A DNA stretch of 64,000 bases from Corinectria fuckeliana (GCA_019137255.1 WPDH01000026.1:124001-188000), one strand, 5' to 3'. Positions 11,022 to 22,422 are shown, counted from the stretch's first letter. A program made the numbers and translations. The notes: generated from the sequence alone by a model not told the origin.

Positions 11022-12169
11022 GGCTGAGGGAATGCCTCAGAGAAGAAAACTGAAAACGATGCAGTAGTTGCACTAGCTGTCGCACAAAATAGCGTAGGTG
11101 TAGGGAGAAGGAGGAGGAGGAGGAGGAGGAGGAGCACCGCATCGGCCGACACATGCCACCCTCCGTTCCAGCGCAAAGCGACATGGCGAGACAAACATAC
11201 CGTCGTCACTCTCAGAAGAGAACCTGTCGGATCCGAAGAGACGATAGGCGCAAGGGTCGCGTCGCGGTTCGGACACCGCCAGTGCAACGAGGCGCCCCTT
11301 CAACCTCTAGAATGGAGGGCTAGTTGGCTTTAGCGTCGCAACAGACGTGGGAGGTGATGATGATTACCCTTACTTGTTTACCGGAGCGCGGGGGAAACTG
11401 AATAGAATGAGTCCATGTCATGTACTGCACCCTGCCGTGAAGGAGCCCCGAGAACCGGAACCCGAGCGACTACATGTAGATAGATATTGACATGAGGACA
11501 CTGAGCATCATGTCTAAGGGCCGTCTACGCCCCCCTTTGCTATTGATGGGGCTGAAGTGGACCTCTTGGTCGTTTGGTACAATGCTCCCTTGTCCCTACT
11601 CGCCGATTCAATATCATTGTCCCTCGCAACTCGGATCCGTCATTATCTTTCAGAAAACTAGACCCAGCGATGATGTCAGTCTCTGAATGAAATTAGTCGC
11701 CTCATCCAGCCCTGCCAGGACATTGAAGCACCCAGACTCGATTTCCGATACACGCCATACAGCCAAGGACGAAGCTGGGATATATTCTCCCCGGATGAGC
11801 AAGCTGGGGGGGTAATAAGTGTTTCGGCCTGTGGAAAACGCTTTCCGAGGCCACAATGACCAGACAGGGCCGCCATTGGCCTCTGAAGAACAGAACAGGA
11901 TTCTCTGACTGATGGTTGATACCGGTCAAGCCGATGGCCCCGTGGAAGATGACAGTTGCTAAACAGCGCTACACTAGCTGCTAGATCAGTGACCGAGCCG
12001 ATGACTTGGAAACTACTCAGTCTTCGTTTCAGTGGCGCCAAGACAAAATCGAAAACATCTTGGAGGTAAAAATGGTGTTATAGTTGGCTTCTGAGCGATC
12101 GAGAAAGCTCATGGTTCGGTTTCTAAGTAACAGCAATAAGGAAAAGGCTTCGAGGAGGGTTCACGCTTT
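11022..12169. other. 3' region of nudF and gene-free DNA
   Basis: A GGA trinucleotide run lies at about 11109-11134. Beyond it I see no supported gene. A 121-codon minus-strand open frame around 11676-12041 has no recognisable motif and was not called. Confidence 0.4.
11109..11134 (+). repeat. GGA trinucleotide microsatellite
   Basis: An uninterrupted GGA run of eight to nine units sits about 90 bases after the nudF stop, probably in its 3' UTR. Confidence 0.85.
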
Positions 12170-12660
12170 CTAGAAAGAGCCACACCATTGCACTGCTAGT
12201 AAGGAGCAGCATTCCAATATATTCAAGATGCTCATTGCCGGCGAGATTGAGTGCATGAAACAGCTGCTCTCGGTCACACAAAGCTGCACGATGATATGGA
12301 ACCTGGGATCAAGACTGTTGCCACAATAATAGTAATTAATGCCTGAAAGAGAAGTCTTCATGGGAACCTAATTTTAGCCAGCAGGCGCTGGACGCGGCTA
12401 TCGAAAAGAACGAAAATAGTATAATATCCTGGAAACGCTACTTGTACGAGCAAGATGGACATTACTGAGAAAGTTCAGAAAGTCTTAGCTATGACAGGTT
12501 GCTACAAACAAGAACAAAGCTATCTTTGAAACACCTTTTGATACTAAGCAAGGCGACCTGCTTGTCACCCAAACGGGATATACAAGTACGGGAATGCACA
12601 GTGCAAGAAGCTTTCTTGCAAAGAATTGCTCACTGTCAGGTATCTAATAATGTTATAGGC
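12170..12660 (+). pseudogene. Ankyrin-repeat-like relic
   Basis: A frame reading ATPLHC meets TAG and TAA near 12200. With a one-base frame change it continues as SKEQHSNIFKMLIAGEIECM and KQLLS, up to about 12275. The pattern T-PLH-A-(8)-HS-IFKMLIAGE-ECMKQLL resembles an ankyrin repeat. Further on, FSQQALDAAIEKNENSIISW (about 12372-12430) is another coding-like piece. Several stops and at least one frameshift break it. The assignment rests on one partial repeat, so confidence is low. Confidence 0.3.
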
Positions 12661-13080
12661 TTAAGTTAGAGATACTCTATATATGTGACTTTATTACGGA
12701 CAGGCATATAGTTATTAGTGTAGGGTTAACATCTAGATATATAAAACCTAGATTAACTATATAAAGCTTAGAAAGGGCAGCCTAGCAAGCTATAATAGGC
12801 AATAGGTAAAAAGGAAGGCAATAGGTAGAAAGAAAGGCAATGTCTGCTTAAAGGTTATAATACAATATTATAATATCTACTGCTATAAGAGACAGGTTTA
12901 GCTTTCTCTGCCCTAAGATCGGGCTCTTAGGCTATAGATTGTCTTTACTTAGCATCTTAACTAACAACAATTAAATTAGGATGGGTATAGTTGATCTCTA
13001 ACAGGGGTCATATAGCCATCTCTTAGCATGTCATCCTAAAGCGTTACAATCAGGCTGCAACATTACAACCTTAGATTTCA
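12600..13080. other. AT-rich island, probable RIP-mutated DNA
   Basis: The base composition drops sharply to TA-rich words (TATATA, AATATTATAATATC) compared with the moderately GC-rich flanks. No frame is open for more than a few dozen codons. This is typical of DNA decayed by C-to-T mutation of repeats in ascomycetes. No terminal repeats could be identified by eye. Confidence 0.5.
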
Positions 13081-13314
13081 ATGTATACACTAGCGCCCTT
13101 TAGTCTCTTTCTCTGATCTCCTTTGCTCCTTCCTTCCTCCTCCTCTCTAGGCAGTTTGGGGTCTGCTCTTTTTCATTCCTTTCTCATATTTCCCTGTTTC
13201 TCTTTCTCTTCCTTTTCTTCTCCTTCAGTCCATCTCAACCCATACTATCCCGTCACAACTTACACCTCACTTCTACACAAATCACACCTCACTTGACAGC
13301 ATCACACATTCACT

Positions 13315-14067
13315 ATGTCTTCTTTTGTTACCCCTTTCGCCCTTTCAACCCTTAATGTCACGACTGATAAACGCAAGTTAGCCGAGTACAATATGACCGA
13401 GTCCCATATGGCCAAGTCCCATATGACTGACGCAAGCGACTTTTAGATGTCCGGGCGTGTTCCTGTCACCCCTTTAGCCCCTTCAACCCCCAATGTCATG
13501 ACTGAAAGAATTACAGTCGACCAAATCAACAAGAAAGACGTGTGGGCTGCACGGTATTAGTGTACGCTATTTGAGAAAGCAAAGCCATTGTCCGGCATGG
13601 GAATAAGGCATCTCTAGATTCAGCCGCCACAAGCGCGAGCATTGAGTCTATATAGGGTCCGGGAGAGCGCTGTATCCGGAATGCTCAATGCCCGTCTTCA
13701 ATGATGGTATCTTTAAGTCGTTCTAGATAAGGGGCTGCTGAAGAGTGGAATTCATACTGCTCTTCTGGAGTAGTCCACATTGCGCGCCGCTGAGAAACCG
13801 GTAAAGGGCGACGGAGGTGCAGTATGCTAGATATGTCTAGACAGATTTACAACACTGAAAGGTAGTCCAGAAACATTGTGCCACACGTCTGAGGTAGTGG
13901 TCTTAAATTCATTGCAACTAATCACTCGGTTGCTGTATAAAGGGCGGTGGACTTGTAGTACTCGGCTTTTGAAATCTTACCAGCCTGTGCAGACGAAAAA
14001 TACAAGTTATCGTCCCGAATACAATGCAGTGACGGAATCAATAAAAGTCTGGAAGCGATTTCTTTAG
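13315..14067 (+). pseudogene. Possible interrupted reading frame after a CT-rich promoter-like tract
   Basis: A long pyrimidine tract (about 13080-13250) precedes ATG 13315, like a fungal promoter and transcription start. The frame MSSFVTPFALSTLNVTTDKR ends at TAG 13444 and restarts in frame at the next ATG with a related stretch (VTPLAPSTPNVMTE), so the segment contains an internal near-duplicate. The same frame continues with stops at about 13558, 13615, 13699, 13711, 13759 and 13828 to 14067. Seven stops in 250 codons is not much below chance, so the downstream part is weak. No family is recognised. Confidence 0.25.
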
Positions 14068-14577
14068 TTTCGCCATGTCACCAGTTCCAGCGTCATGCTC
14101 ACGAAGACATGCGATTCAACAGTGCCCATCAGCTCGTGAGGCCTCGGTGATCGGGCTTGCTTTCTTCAAAAGCGAGAAGAAACCTCTCATGGGTCGCGTC
14201 CCTCGTGAGTCTCTTAGCACGCATGCACTTAGGCACCAGTTGCGTGGCCCAGAGGCTCTTGGATGTGAAGCACTTGGGCGGAATTGAAAGCAAGTATTAG
14301 ATTTCAGTGACGGAGGGGAGACAGCACTACAAACTCAGCATGATTAAATTAAGACTCCAGGTTCAAATAAGCGCCCAATCTTCACAATGTTTAACTTAGA
14401 CCCGTGTTGTTGGCGGCAAGTTCCGATACTTGATTGGTCAAATGACCCCGGCGCTTTGGAGGTGACATTTGTAGTTTTCAGGGGATTAAATTTAAGCATC
14501 TAAACTCAACATCTGGAAACTGCTTGCAGGTAACTCCGAAGAGACGCATGCTATTAACTGAGCCCAAACCCTCGTAA
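14068..14577. other. Gene-free interval
   Basis: No coding frame, RNA gene or repeat could be supported here. Confidence 0.4.
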
Positions 14578-15416
14578 ATGAACTATCATGTAATAAACAT
14601 ACCTACCTTCTTAGGCAACCACTTCACTCGAGTCGCGAGATCATACTTGATATTCACTGCACAGCAGCTCAAGATGACACACGAACTTTCTCCAAATACG
14701 CCCAGCCGCTTAGCAACGGTAGACACCGATGGCGGCATGGACATGCTGGACGTCGACACCGCTTTACAGCCACCACAATTCATCACACCCTCGTCTGACC
14801 ACCAGCCCGCGTTTGTCAGTACAGCGAACGATGTTTTAGACCACCCAGAGAGCACCTTGTGTCCCATCGAAGACGAAGGCGTTGTAATGCACGACTATGA
14901 AGCTGAAGTCTTCACTCCAGAAACCCCTGACTCGGAGTTGCAATGGCCTGGCGACATCCCTGAAATAGCACAGGGCAGAACCTTCAACACTACACCGGCG
15001 CTTTACATGAATCAACCGGCCACTCAAGCATCTTCGCCTACGTCGCTGTGGCTAGCCGCACCAGCAAAAAGCTGCGCCACCTCGATGAGGAAATGCACAG
15101 AAAGGAGGAAGTCCTCGGTCTCAACACGATTTCCTCCTAAAAGATCATCAATACCTAAAAACCGGCTTCGAAGGATCGCCCCGTTCGAAAGTGGTCAACC
15201 ATGTGAGCGAGAGCGCACTATTGGCCGTTGCAAAGAGCCCGCGGATTCTACGCTCTCGTCAGTGGTTTACTTTAATACGGAAGAATCGTCTGTGTAAGTG
15301 CCCTCGTGTCTCCGCATGATTCTCTGAAACTAAGACCTTGGTAGAAGGAATCACGAGGCGCTCGCTTTCAAGGCCTTCGGCATCGTTCCGACTAGGTATT
15401 CGATGTTGAGTGTATA
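14578..15416 (+). CDS. Hypothetical protein with conflicting reading frames (possibly broken)
   Basis: One frame is open to 15297. The likely real start is the internal ATG at 14674 (MTHELSPNTPSRLATVD), which follows a CAAG context. A consensus intron (GTAAGT near 15294 to TTGGTAG near 15346) would extend the frame as RNHEALAFKAFGIVPTRYSM to a stop near 15435. The first 120 residues are acidic and Pro/Thr-rich. After about base 14964 two other frames look more protein-like: SKKLRHLDEEMHRKEEVLG, then LKTGFEGSPRSKVVNHVSES and LLAVAKSPRILRSRQWFTL. The simplest reading is a gene with two compensating frame changes, i.e. a decaying or misassembled gene. No family is recognised. Confidence 0.4.
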
Positions 15417-15876
15417 TGTTTCTGTGAAGATATGATAACGGACTGATGGGAATCGCTAAACATTACATTATATGGTGCAAGGAGAGCTATAAGGACTCTT
15501 CTTTAACAGGATAAAAAATGTACTGTCAGTGATAAATATGTGAAGCTCAGAGGAGTCAGAGCGTACCGTCTGGATGGCCGGGACTTTACTATTTAGGAAC
15601 TGGTAGTGACTACGAGTCAACTCGAGCCAGAGTCCTAACAATTCCCCTTAAACTAGCTGAATGCTACGTCCTTGGAAGACCATACTCGTGGGATGCATAC
15701 TCCTCAGATCCCTTCTCGGTTGGCTTTTACTCTTTCTTCATAATTCAGTTCTTGTGGATTGTTTATAGATATTTTGCCAGAGTGCAAGTGATACATAATC
15801 TCTTTATATTTTTTTATTTTTTTGGATTGGTGGCTGAGTGGCGGATGACACCGATTTACGGTTGGTCCTCATACTC
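15417..15876. other. Gene-free interval with T-rich tracts
   Basis: Contains AT-rich tracts, including a T-homopolymer-like run near 15806-15822. No coding evidence is seen. Confidence 0.4.
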
Positions 15877-17516
15877 CTACAGCAGGATGCCGCTGTTTTC
15901 CTCAGGGTGCTGAGACTGGGAGGTAGCAAACATCTCCCGCACCTCATTGGAGTACTCCTCCTGCTCTTCAATTTTGGAAGAGATGAAATCCGGGCTGTTT
16001 TGGTCCCACAGCCGCATCAAGACGTGGTTGAATTCTTCCCGCGACGCGCTGCTGAGCTTCGCGAACCTTGGGAGGATGTGGTCCACGTATAGAGCGAGCA
16101 AGATTCCGGGCCAGTCCAGCGCCTGAGAATACCAGAAACCGCCAGTCTTCCAGCTGGCATGAAGAATTTCAGTCAACGGGTTGCCGTCGTAGCCTGCTAG
16201 CTCCTCCTCCTCGAATACGTCCATGAACTCCTGATGCAACGAAGTGTATTCGTCCAAGTGGACTTGGAAGATGAGTTCATCCAGGCGACGGCCAGAGAGC
16301 CAGTTCGGCGGGCTCAACATCTGAATGGGCCGGGCACATGCCCACTGGAGATCGATTATGCTTGTGATGTGCCAATCGTCGTCCACGAAGATGTTGCCTT
16401 GCTGAAGATCAGTCAAGGAGAAGACGAATGGTCCTTCGCGGAACTGCCGGTCAGTAAACTTGGGGAGAATGGCTCGCATGGCCGTCAGCGCGGCCAGCTG
16501 TGCTTCGCCGTCGGTTTCGTCGTGGACTGAGTTTGGTTGATGTCGAATGCGGTTATCCTGGCAGGCGATGAGGTCCAGGAGATAAGGTTCCACCGACGTG
16601 TATGTGAGGCCCCGCGGTATGTTGGTCGGGATTTCGTGGTTCTCCAGCTGATGGACAAGAGATGTGAGCGGGCGGTTGGTCAGACTCAAAACGCCCTGGT
16701 TGTCCATTGTCCACGAGCCGATGCGGGGGAGCGGGAGCTTGGCAAGACTGAGCATGATCTTGGAGAGATCCCGGAAGAGGTTGGCCCTCTTGTCAGCGTC
16801 ACCTCGATCGTCCTCCCACGTCTCAGAAAGGACCTCGCCTTTGTCCACCTGCTCAATGAGCAAGTAGCCAAGATCAGGGAGATGCTGACGTTGGTGTGGG
16901 ACGTATGTGGATGGCGGGCCTCCAAGGAGCCACGACAGGGCATAGCGGAAGTTCCACACAAGGCGGCGGAAGAATGATTCATTCTGGACCGCTGTGAACT
17001 GCGAGGCGGATCAGTAATTGATGCGGTGTGATCAAGTCAGGGATGGGGCGTGATATTTACCGATTGCTGTCCTGGGAAGCCAAATCCAAGCAGGCGGGGA
17101 ATCGGAACGGCGGGGCAGTTCTTCTGGAGCCAGAGGTATGTGGCAGCCTCGCAACGCAACTTCTCGTCGAGATTCCCAGGGTTGAAGTCCTCCCCAACCT
17201 TGTAAGGAAGGGGGAATCGGATGAGAGCTCGGCGGGGAAGCCCCAAGTGACGATCCTCGGCAATTCGGATGGGTATGCAGGCGTTGAAGCTCCCGTGGAT
17301 CCATTCCTCAGTCTCGCCCAGCGTGAAGTCGGACTGCGCGATGTTGAGATGGCGAGAAACAATGCCGCCTATTTGAGGACGACTCTCGTCGAGCTGGAGC
17401 CAGAACTCGAGCCGCTTCTCCGGGTACGAGAGCTCGCGAAGAATGTCATCGTCTTCCGCCAGGGCGTCCTCCAGAGAGATGGCTCCCTTGAGCAGCGGCA
17501 GGGTGGTCTCCTCCAT
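15877..17516 (-). CDS. Aminoglycoside phosphotransferase (APH)-fold kinase-like protein
   Basis: Two exons are inferred: 17516-17061 and 16998-15877, with a GTAAAT...CGCAG intron of 62 nt; the product is 525 aa. The start is the first in-frame ATG (MEETTLPLLKG). Earlier in-frame codons lack ATG. Features of the fungal APH/choline-kinase superfamily are visible: an N-lobe with PYKVGEDFNPGNLDEKLRCE and AATYLWLQKNCPAVPIPRL, then the catalytic loop FSLTDLQQGNIFVDDDWH and the metal-binding IIDLQWA. The HxDxxxxN loop appears as TxDxxxxN, as I recall being common in this fungal clade. Such proteins phosphorylate small molecules, or may lack kinase activity; the substrate is unknown. It sits upstream of an MFS/SDR/aldolase group and may or may not belong to it. 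Confidence 0.85.
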
Positions 17517-18560
17517 GGTCAAATGAAGCTCGCCGGGCCGGGGCGGGGGAAGCGGAGCAAGACGAAATCGGCGCCGAAACGTCCGGAGCACGATGTACTT
17601 GGATGAATAGGATAGGGTGTGACGTCACGGTGGCGGCGGCAGGGGCCCAATTGAACGGTTGTTGGCGTCCCAGGATATTGCGTGAAGTGGTTAAGCTGGT
17701 TTTGAGGAAGATAGGCACATCTTTAAGTTGCTTCTAAATCGAGGAGGCTGGTAGGTAGATCGGCTGTTGAAACACCCGGCAGTCTCCGACCCTTGAATTA
17801 GCCGACCACCTGGTAGCCCCACATCGCCGACACCGCGCCAAAGGAACGACGAGCGGCGCTCCGAGGTTCCGAGGTGAGAACGCGGAATAGACATATATTC
17901 TCAGATGTGCAACAATATTCGCAACTTTGCTTACTGTTATACTACAGACTGTATGCTTGGTACATAGTCCGCGTCTTGACTTGACCATATACTCGGCATT
18001 GATGCTGTCGTGGCGGGATCGCACCGTCCGCTCTGCTTAGGCTCCATAGTCAACGTCAGGCGTGAGACCAATACTAATACTAATATTAATATAAGGCTAA
18101 AACCTCTTACACTAAACTGAGTAGGACTACTTGGTATTCAGTATAGTCCTAATAACTCTGCCTCTGCCTGAAAAGAGGATGTTTCTATCCCAGAACAGGC
18201 TACCTTTATTCCTGAAATGCTGGAGGAGCGCCGAGGCAGAAGTTCCTCTAACAGTACGAAGCGAAACCCGTCTTTAACAGTCCGCAACAATATAGCGCAC
18301 GTAAATCTGACGTCTGGCAGCATGAGAGGTAACATGTCTTAAGATCACTCTATTTAAGCTCTATCCTTAGATCGCTCGATCTCTGTAAAAGCCCCTTTGT
18401 GGATAGTATCTTGACCAATTTATTTGGGCATCCCCGCTGGGTGGTATAGACATACATAGAAAATTGATGTTTTCATATTTTATTCATTTTTGCAATCAAG
18501 GCAAGTCACCAGCGTTAGATTGGATGAGGCCTAATAGGACATCAGGCCGCACTTAGCTGC
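17517..18560. other. Gene-free interval upstream of the APH-like gene
   Basis: No coding frame is supported. A TAATA-rich stretch lies at about 18068-18095. The rest is unremarkable. Confidence 0.4.
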
Positions 18561-18568
18561 AGTATGGA

Positions 18569-19142
18569 GTCATTGTCTGACTTGGTTTACTGGACAGCTC
18601 CCGGCCAAAGGAGGTTTGTCGGGCATACTTGGAAGCCCAAGGAAAGGCGCCTATTCTCATCCTCCATGTCGGATTTTTTGAAGCCCTGGAGATCTTGGAC
18701 CGCGTGCAATCGATCACATCCCCTCATCTCAGGAAACGAATTGGTGATTCGATATCCATTGAGGCGAATGACGTGAGCCTGGAGGCTGTCTACCTCTACC
18801 CAGCCGGGATGTCTGCCATCAGCTACTCGGCGACTGCATTGAGAAAATTTCGCGGTTTCAATTCGACAAGCTGTCGAGTCTTATTATTTGGGTTAATTTT
18901 CTATGGACAGGTAACTGTGGTAGAGTCAATGTCCGCGGTGTTCATCCCTCTATGGCCAGGTTTCTATTTGTCGACACCTTCAAAGTGCTCAGCAAAGTAT
19001 TCGGCTTCGATTGTAAGCTGTACGGCCATACTACTCCCTCTGACCTGGATCAGCTTGAGGCCGATCTCACAGAAGGATTGCAAGTTGACGCGCCCTATAG
19101 AGTTCCCGGAAACCCGCTTCTCGGGTCTGCTGATCAACCCTA
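18569..19142 (+). pseudogene. Truncated cystathionine gamma-synthase-like PLP enzyme relic
   Basis: A coding frame with no start runs from after a TGA near 18566. It includes APILILHVGFFEALEILDRV, then SLEAVYLYPAGMSAISYSA. An intron (GTTAAT near 18893 to GGCCAG near 18959) restores VLLFGFLFVDTFKVLSKVFG, followed by CKLYGHTTPSDLDQLEADL and a VPGNPLLGSADQP end with stop. These match the Cys/Met-metabolism PLP family as found in fungal cystathionine gamma-synthase (YLYP-GMSAI, FPGNPLL). Only the middle of the enzyme is present: there is no N-terminus, and the PLP-lysine region after PGNPLL is missing. The intron still splices in frame, so truncation rather than point decay destroyed it. Confidence 0.65.
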
Positions 19143-19186
19143 AGCCGGAAGTACATCTACGTATAATACTCTGCTAGCTAACGGAT

Positions 19187-20832
19187 TCACTCCCGGACAG
19201 GCCATCTCTTCAGAAGAACGCCTAGTGCTGAATAGGCCGCAACGCCCGTGAAGCAGAGGCCGCTAATGACGCCAAAGCCCAGAAGATACTCGGGCTCGTC
19301 CTCGCTCGGGAACAGATAAGCACCGTAGATCTGAGCCAGGTTCCCCATGGCATTGACAAAGGCTAGCAGAATGGCGCGGACCTCCGCTGGCGCCTCGGAG
19401 AAGGTCGACGAGGTGTACGACAGGGCGAGGCCGTTGGACGCCCACAGCGCCGAGGCCATGATTATCAGCAGCGCGTACCGGGCCTTGAAGTTGTAGACGG
19501 CGCAGATGACGATGGCGCAGATCATGGCGACGCCCATCCACGCGCCGAGCACGAAGCTTCGCTTCGAGGGGTGGCGGTCCATCAGGACGCCTGTGATGGC
19601 GGTGCAGACGAAGGCGACTATGTAGATGGGAATCGTCATGTACTGGGCGGCGTGGGAGTCGTAGCCGAGGTTGTTGACGAGGGTTGGGTAGAAGTAGGAG
19701 AGGGTGGAGGAGCCGACGACAGCCTGGAGGGAGTTCAATTCAGCACTGCATCAAATATGTTGGGGGGTTTCGGAGCATGTAGTCTTACCATGTAGCCAAC
19801 AACAAACAGCCAGGTTCGCCAGTTGGTAAGAGCGGCTTTCAGAGCCCCCAGGTGGCCTAATCGAGGCTCGTCCTCGCTGTGGTAAACTAGTCTCTCGCTC
19901 TTGAGACGAAGGATGGCGAGATGGCGCTCAGGCTCAGTCAAACGCTTGCTATTGGCCGGGAAATCCAAGAGAATGAAGGAAGCAGTCAGGGACAAGAATG
20001 CAGTGGCAGCACCCTCCACAATGAACAGCCACCTCCAGCCCGCAAGCCCCCTGACGCCGTCCAAGCCCTCAGTGATGGCACCGGCAAGGAGGCCGCCAAA
20101 GGCCCCGGACAGAATGGCGGCGGAGATGTAGGCGGCGAAGCGCTTCGACTGCTCCGACTTCTTGTACCACGAGGACAGCAGAAGGAGAACGCCGGGTGAG
20201 AAGCCGGCCTCGAGGATACCGACGACGACGCGGAAGCCGATGAGCCCCTTGTGCGTCGGGACCCAGGCCATGCCGACCGTGGCTATACCCCAGACGAACA
20301 TGATGGCAGGGAGAAAGATGCTGGGTCGGGTTCGAGCGAGAAGCATGCTGAAGCAGTATTGGCAATTCCGATAATCATGGTGCTAACGTCGAGCAGGCGG
20401 CATGGCATCTTGCTTACTTGGAGGGCACTTCGCAGAGCACGTAGCCGATGAAGAAGACAACGAGTGCAATGGAATACATGCCGGAGTCCATGCCAAGGTC
20501 CTCGGTCATGCCGGCAATCTTTGCATTTCCGATGCTGTTGGGGAAGAAACCCAGTGTCGGCGGATTTATAAAACAGACATTGCCAGGGACCCATCATACA
20601 CTCACTTTGTGCGGTCCATGTAGCTGAGCAGGTACATGAGCCAGAGGGTAGGAAGCAGAAACAAGTCGATCTTGCGGACGAGAGCTTTTTCCTCGTCAGA
20701 TCCGGGGACGTAGTCTTCGAGACCAGGGATGGCAGCCACGGAGTGCCTCGGGGTCTCTGCGTCGGAGAGACGCTCCTCGCGGTGCTCCGACACGTTGTCC
20801 TTGCCGTTGTCCTTGCCGTTGTCTCTAGTCAT
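19187..20832 (-). CDS. Major facilitator transporter, Dal5/anion-cation symporter type
   Basis: Four exons are inferred: 20832-20606, 20534-20418, 20347-19789 and 19723-19187, giving 479 aa with all phases consistent. The start MTRDNGKDNGKDNVSEHREE leads into a charged cytosolic N-terminus with DNGK repeats. The first membrane segment is IDLFLLPTLWLMYLLSYMDR, joined across the splice to the family signature DRTNIGNAKIAGM. Later hallmarks are RTRPSIFLPAIMFVWG, GILEAGFSPGVLLLLSSWY and WRWLFIVEGAAT. About ten to twelve helices are visible. Members import allantoate, vitamins such as nicotinate or biotin, or sugar acids; the substrate cannot be read from sequence. Its start faces the SDR gene across 687 bp, suggesting a shared promoter. 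Confidence 0.92.
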
Positions 20833-21519
20833 TGTGATGTTGGATTGTTTGGAAAGGTGGGAGGTGACGAGGAAGCCGAGCAAGGACGTAGTTGACTGCG
20901 AAGATTGCTTGAAAGAAGCAAGGGGGGTGGCCAGCGGTAAGACTGAGACTCCTCCGTTCCTCGAGACTGACAATGCCACGGGGTAATACTTACATGGGAG
21001 GAAGAAACCACGCTCCCAGATAAGCCAGCCAGGCCAGACTTGGACAGTTAGTCTGCAGTGTTCACTCCTGTCCTGGCTGGATGCCGGAGAGTCACACTCA
21101 CCCTCCACGACGGCAGGGAAACAACTCGGAATTACCACATGGGCACGCACTCCCCCGGGGCTTTTGCATCTGGCATCTCCACAACAAACACGACTCCAGT
21201 TTCTGGGGGCATGGGGTTGCTCTTCTTACTGCTTTTGGCAATGTGGTTGTCGTGTGGGAGTGCTGCGACACGGGGGGGTGCAGCTGGGCTGCTCCTCCAT
21301 GGCTCGGGTGAGGTGGGATTGCTTAATGAGAGAAGCATCTGTGATTCGAAGAGTTCTGGGACCGGGGGAATCGTTGGACAGGTCTGGGGTATTAACCATC
21401 CCTCCTCCTTCATCCCCATCCCGTCCCGAATTCCCCATCTTCGACCTCAACTCTCCCTTACAACCGTCTGCTACAAGTCAGATTCGACATCTTTTCCCTT
21501 CTCAACCCCCTTCATCAAA
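20833..21519. promoter_or_regulatory. Shared divergent promoter of the MFS and SDR genes
   Basis: This 687-bp interval lies between two opposed start codons. The reading frame that runs through part of it has no coding character and merges with the SDR exon by chance. No specific operator was identified by eye. Confidence 0.5.
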
Positions 21520-22422
21520 ATGCCGAGCAACGACGGTGCCGCCGACAACTACCCCAGCACCATGCCCCAGGCCAACCAGAACTGGCAAGTCACCCTGAGC
21601 GGCAAGGTCATCGCCAGTAAGTCTTTCTGGAACCCCCTCGCAGATTTCCACTGCGCCCAGCGACCCTTACCTAACATCACACTCACCGCAGTCACCGGCG
21701 CAAACCAGGGCATCGGGCTGGGCCTCGCCGAAGTCTGCCTCCACAACGGCGCCGCCTCGGTCTACTCGCTGGACATCTCGGCCCCCGGCCCCGACTTCGC
21801 CGGCCTCCTCGACAAGTTCCCCGGCCGGCTCGAGCACGTCCACACCGACGTGACCGACGAGGCCTCGGTCGCCGCGGCGCTCGACAAGGTGCTCGCCGAC
21901 AAGGGCCGCTTCGACGGCATGGTGGCCAACGCCGGCGCCACCAAGCACCAGCCGGCGCTGGACTTCACCATGGAGCAGGTGGAGGAGCTGTTCCGGCTCA
22001 ACGTCTTCGGCACGTGGAACTGCGCCACGGCGGCGGCGCGCCGGTTCATCAAGACCGAGACCAAGGGCAGCATCGTCTTCACGGCCAGCATGACCAGCTA
22101 CCGGCCCAACCGCGCGGCCCCGTCGGCGCCGTACGGAGGCACCAAGGCCGCGGTGCGCAACATGACGCACACGCTGGCCATGGAGTGGGCCGAGCACGGC
22201 ATCCGCGTCAACAGCGTCAGCCCGGGCTTCGTCAAGACGGCCCTGACGTACTACGTCGAGACGGCGCCGGACTGGGACACCAAGCTGAAGTACTACGGCG
22301 GGATGCCGCGGTTGGCTCTGCCCCAGGAGCTCGGGGGCGCCTACGTGTACCTGCTGAGCGACACGGCGTCTTATACGACGGGCATCGATATTCCCATTGC
22401 CGGTATTGTGGGTGCCTGGTAG
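21520..22422 (+). CDS. Short-chain dehydrogenase/reductase (sugar or polyol type)
   Basis: Two exons are inferred: 21520-21616 and 21692-22422. The GTAAGT...CCGCAG intron is 75 nt, a multiple of three and free of stops, so an intron-retaining frame also reads through. The product is 275 aa. The start has an ATCAAAATG context. The Rossmann motif TGANQGIG is at residues 34-41, NAGA follows, and the catalytic YGGTK is at about 180-184 with Ser upstream in TASMTSYRP. The C-terminus ends TTGIDIPIAGIVGAW. It resembles fungal L-xylulose, sorbose and mannitol reductases that use NADP(H) on ketoses or polyols; the exact substrate is inferred only loosely. It converges on the aldolase with 66 bp between stop codons. 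Confidence 0.92.
   Translation: MPSNDGAADNYPSTMPQANQNWQVTLSGKVIASKSFWNPLADFHCAQRPLPNITLTAVTGANQGIGLGLAEVCLHNGAASVYSLDISAPGPDFAGLLDKFPGRLEHVHTDVTDEASVAAALDKVLADKGRFDGMVANAGATKHQPALDFTMEQVEELFRLNVFGTWNCATAAARRFIKTETKGSIVFTASMTSYRPNRAAPSAPYGGTKAAVRNMTHTLAMEWAEHGIRVNSVSPGFVKTALTYYVETAPDWDTKLKYYGGMPRLALPQELGGAYVYLLSDTASYTTGIDIPIAGIVGAW

Noticed and set aside
12600..13080. LTR or terminal inverted repeats of a transposon
   Set aside because: The AT-rich block looks mutated, but I could not find matching ends or target-site duplications by eye.
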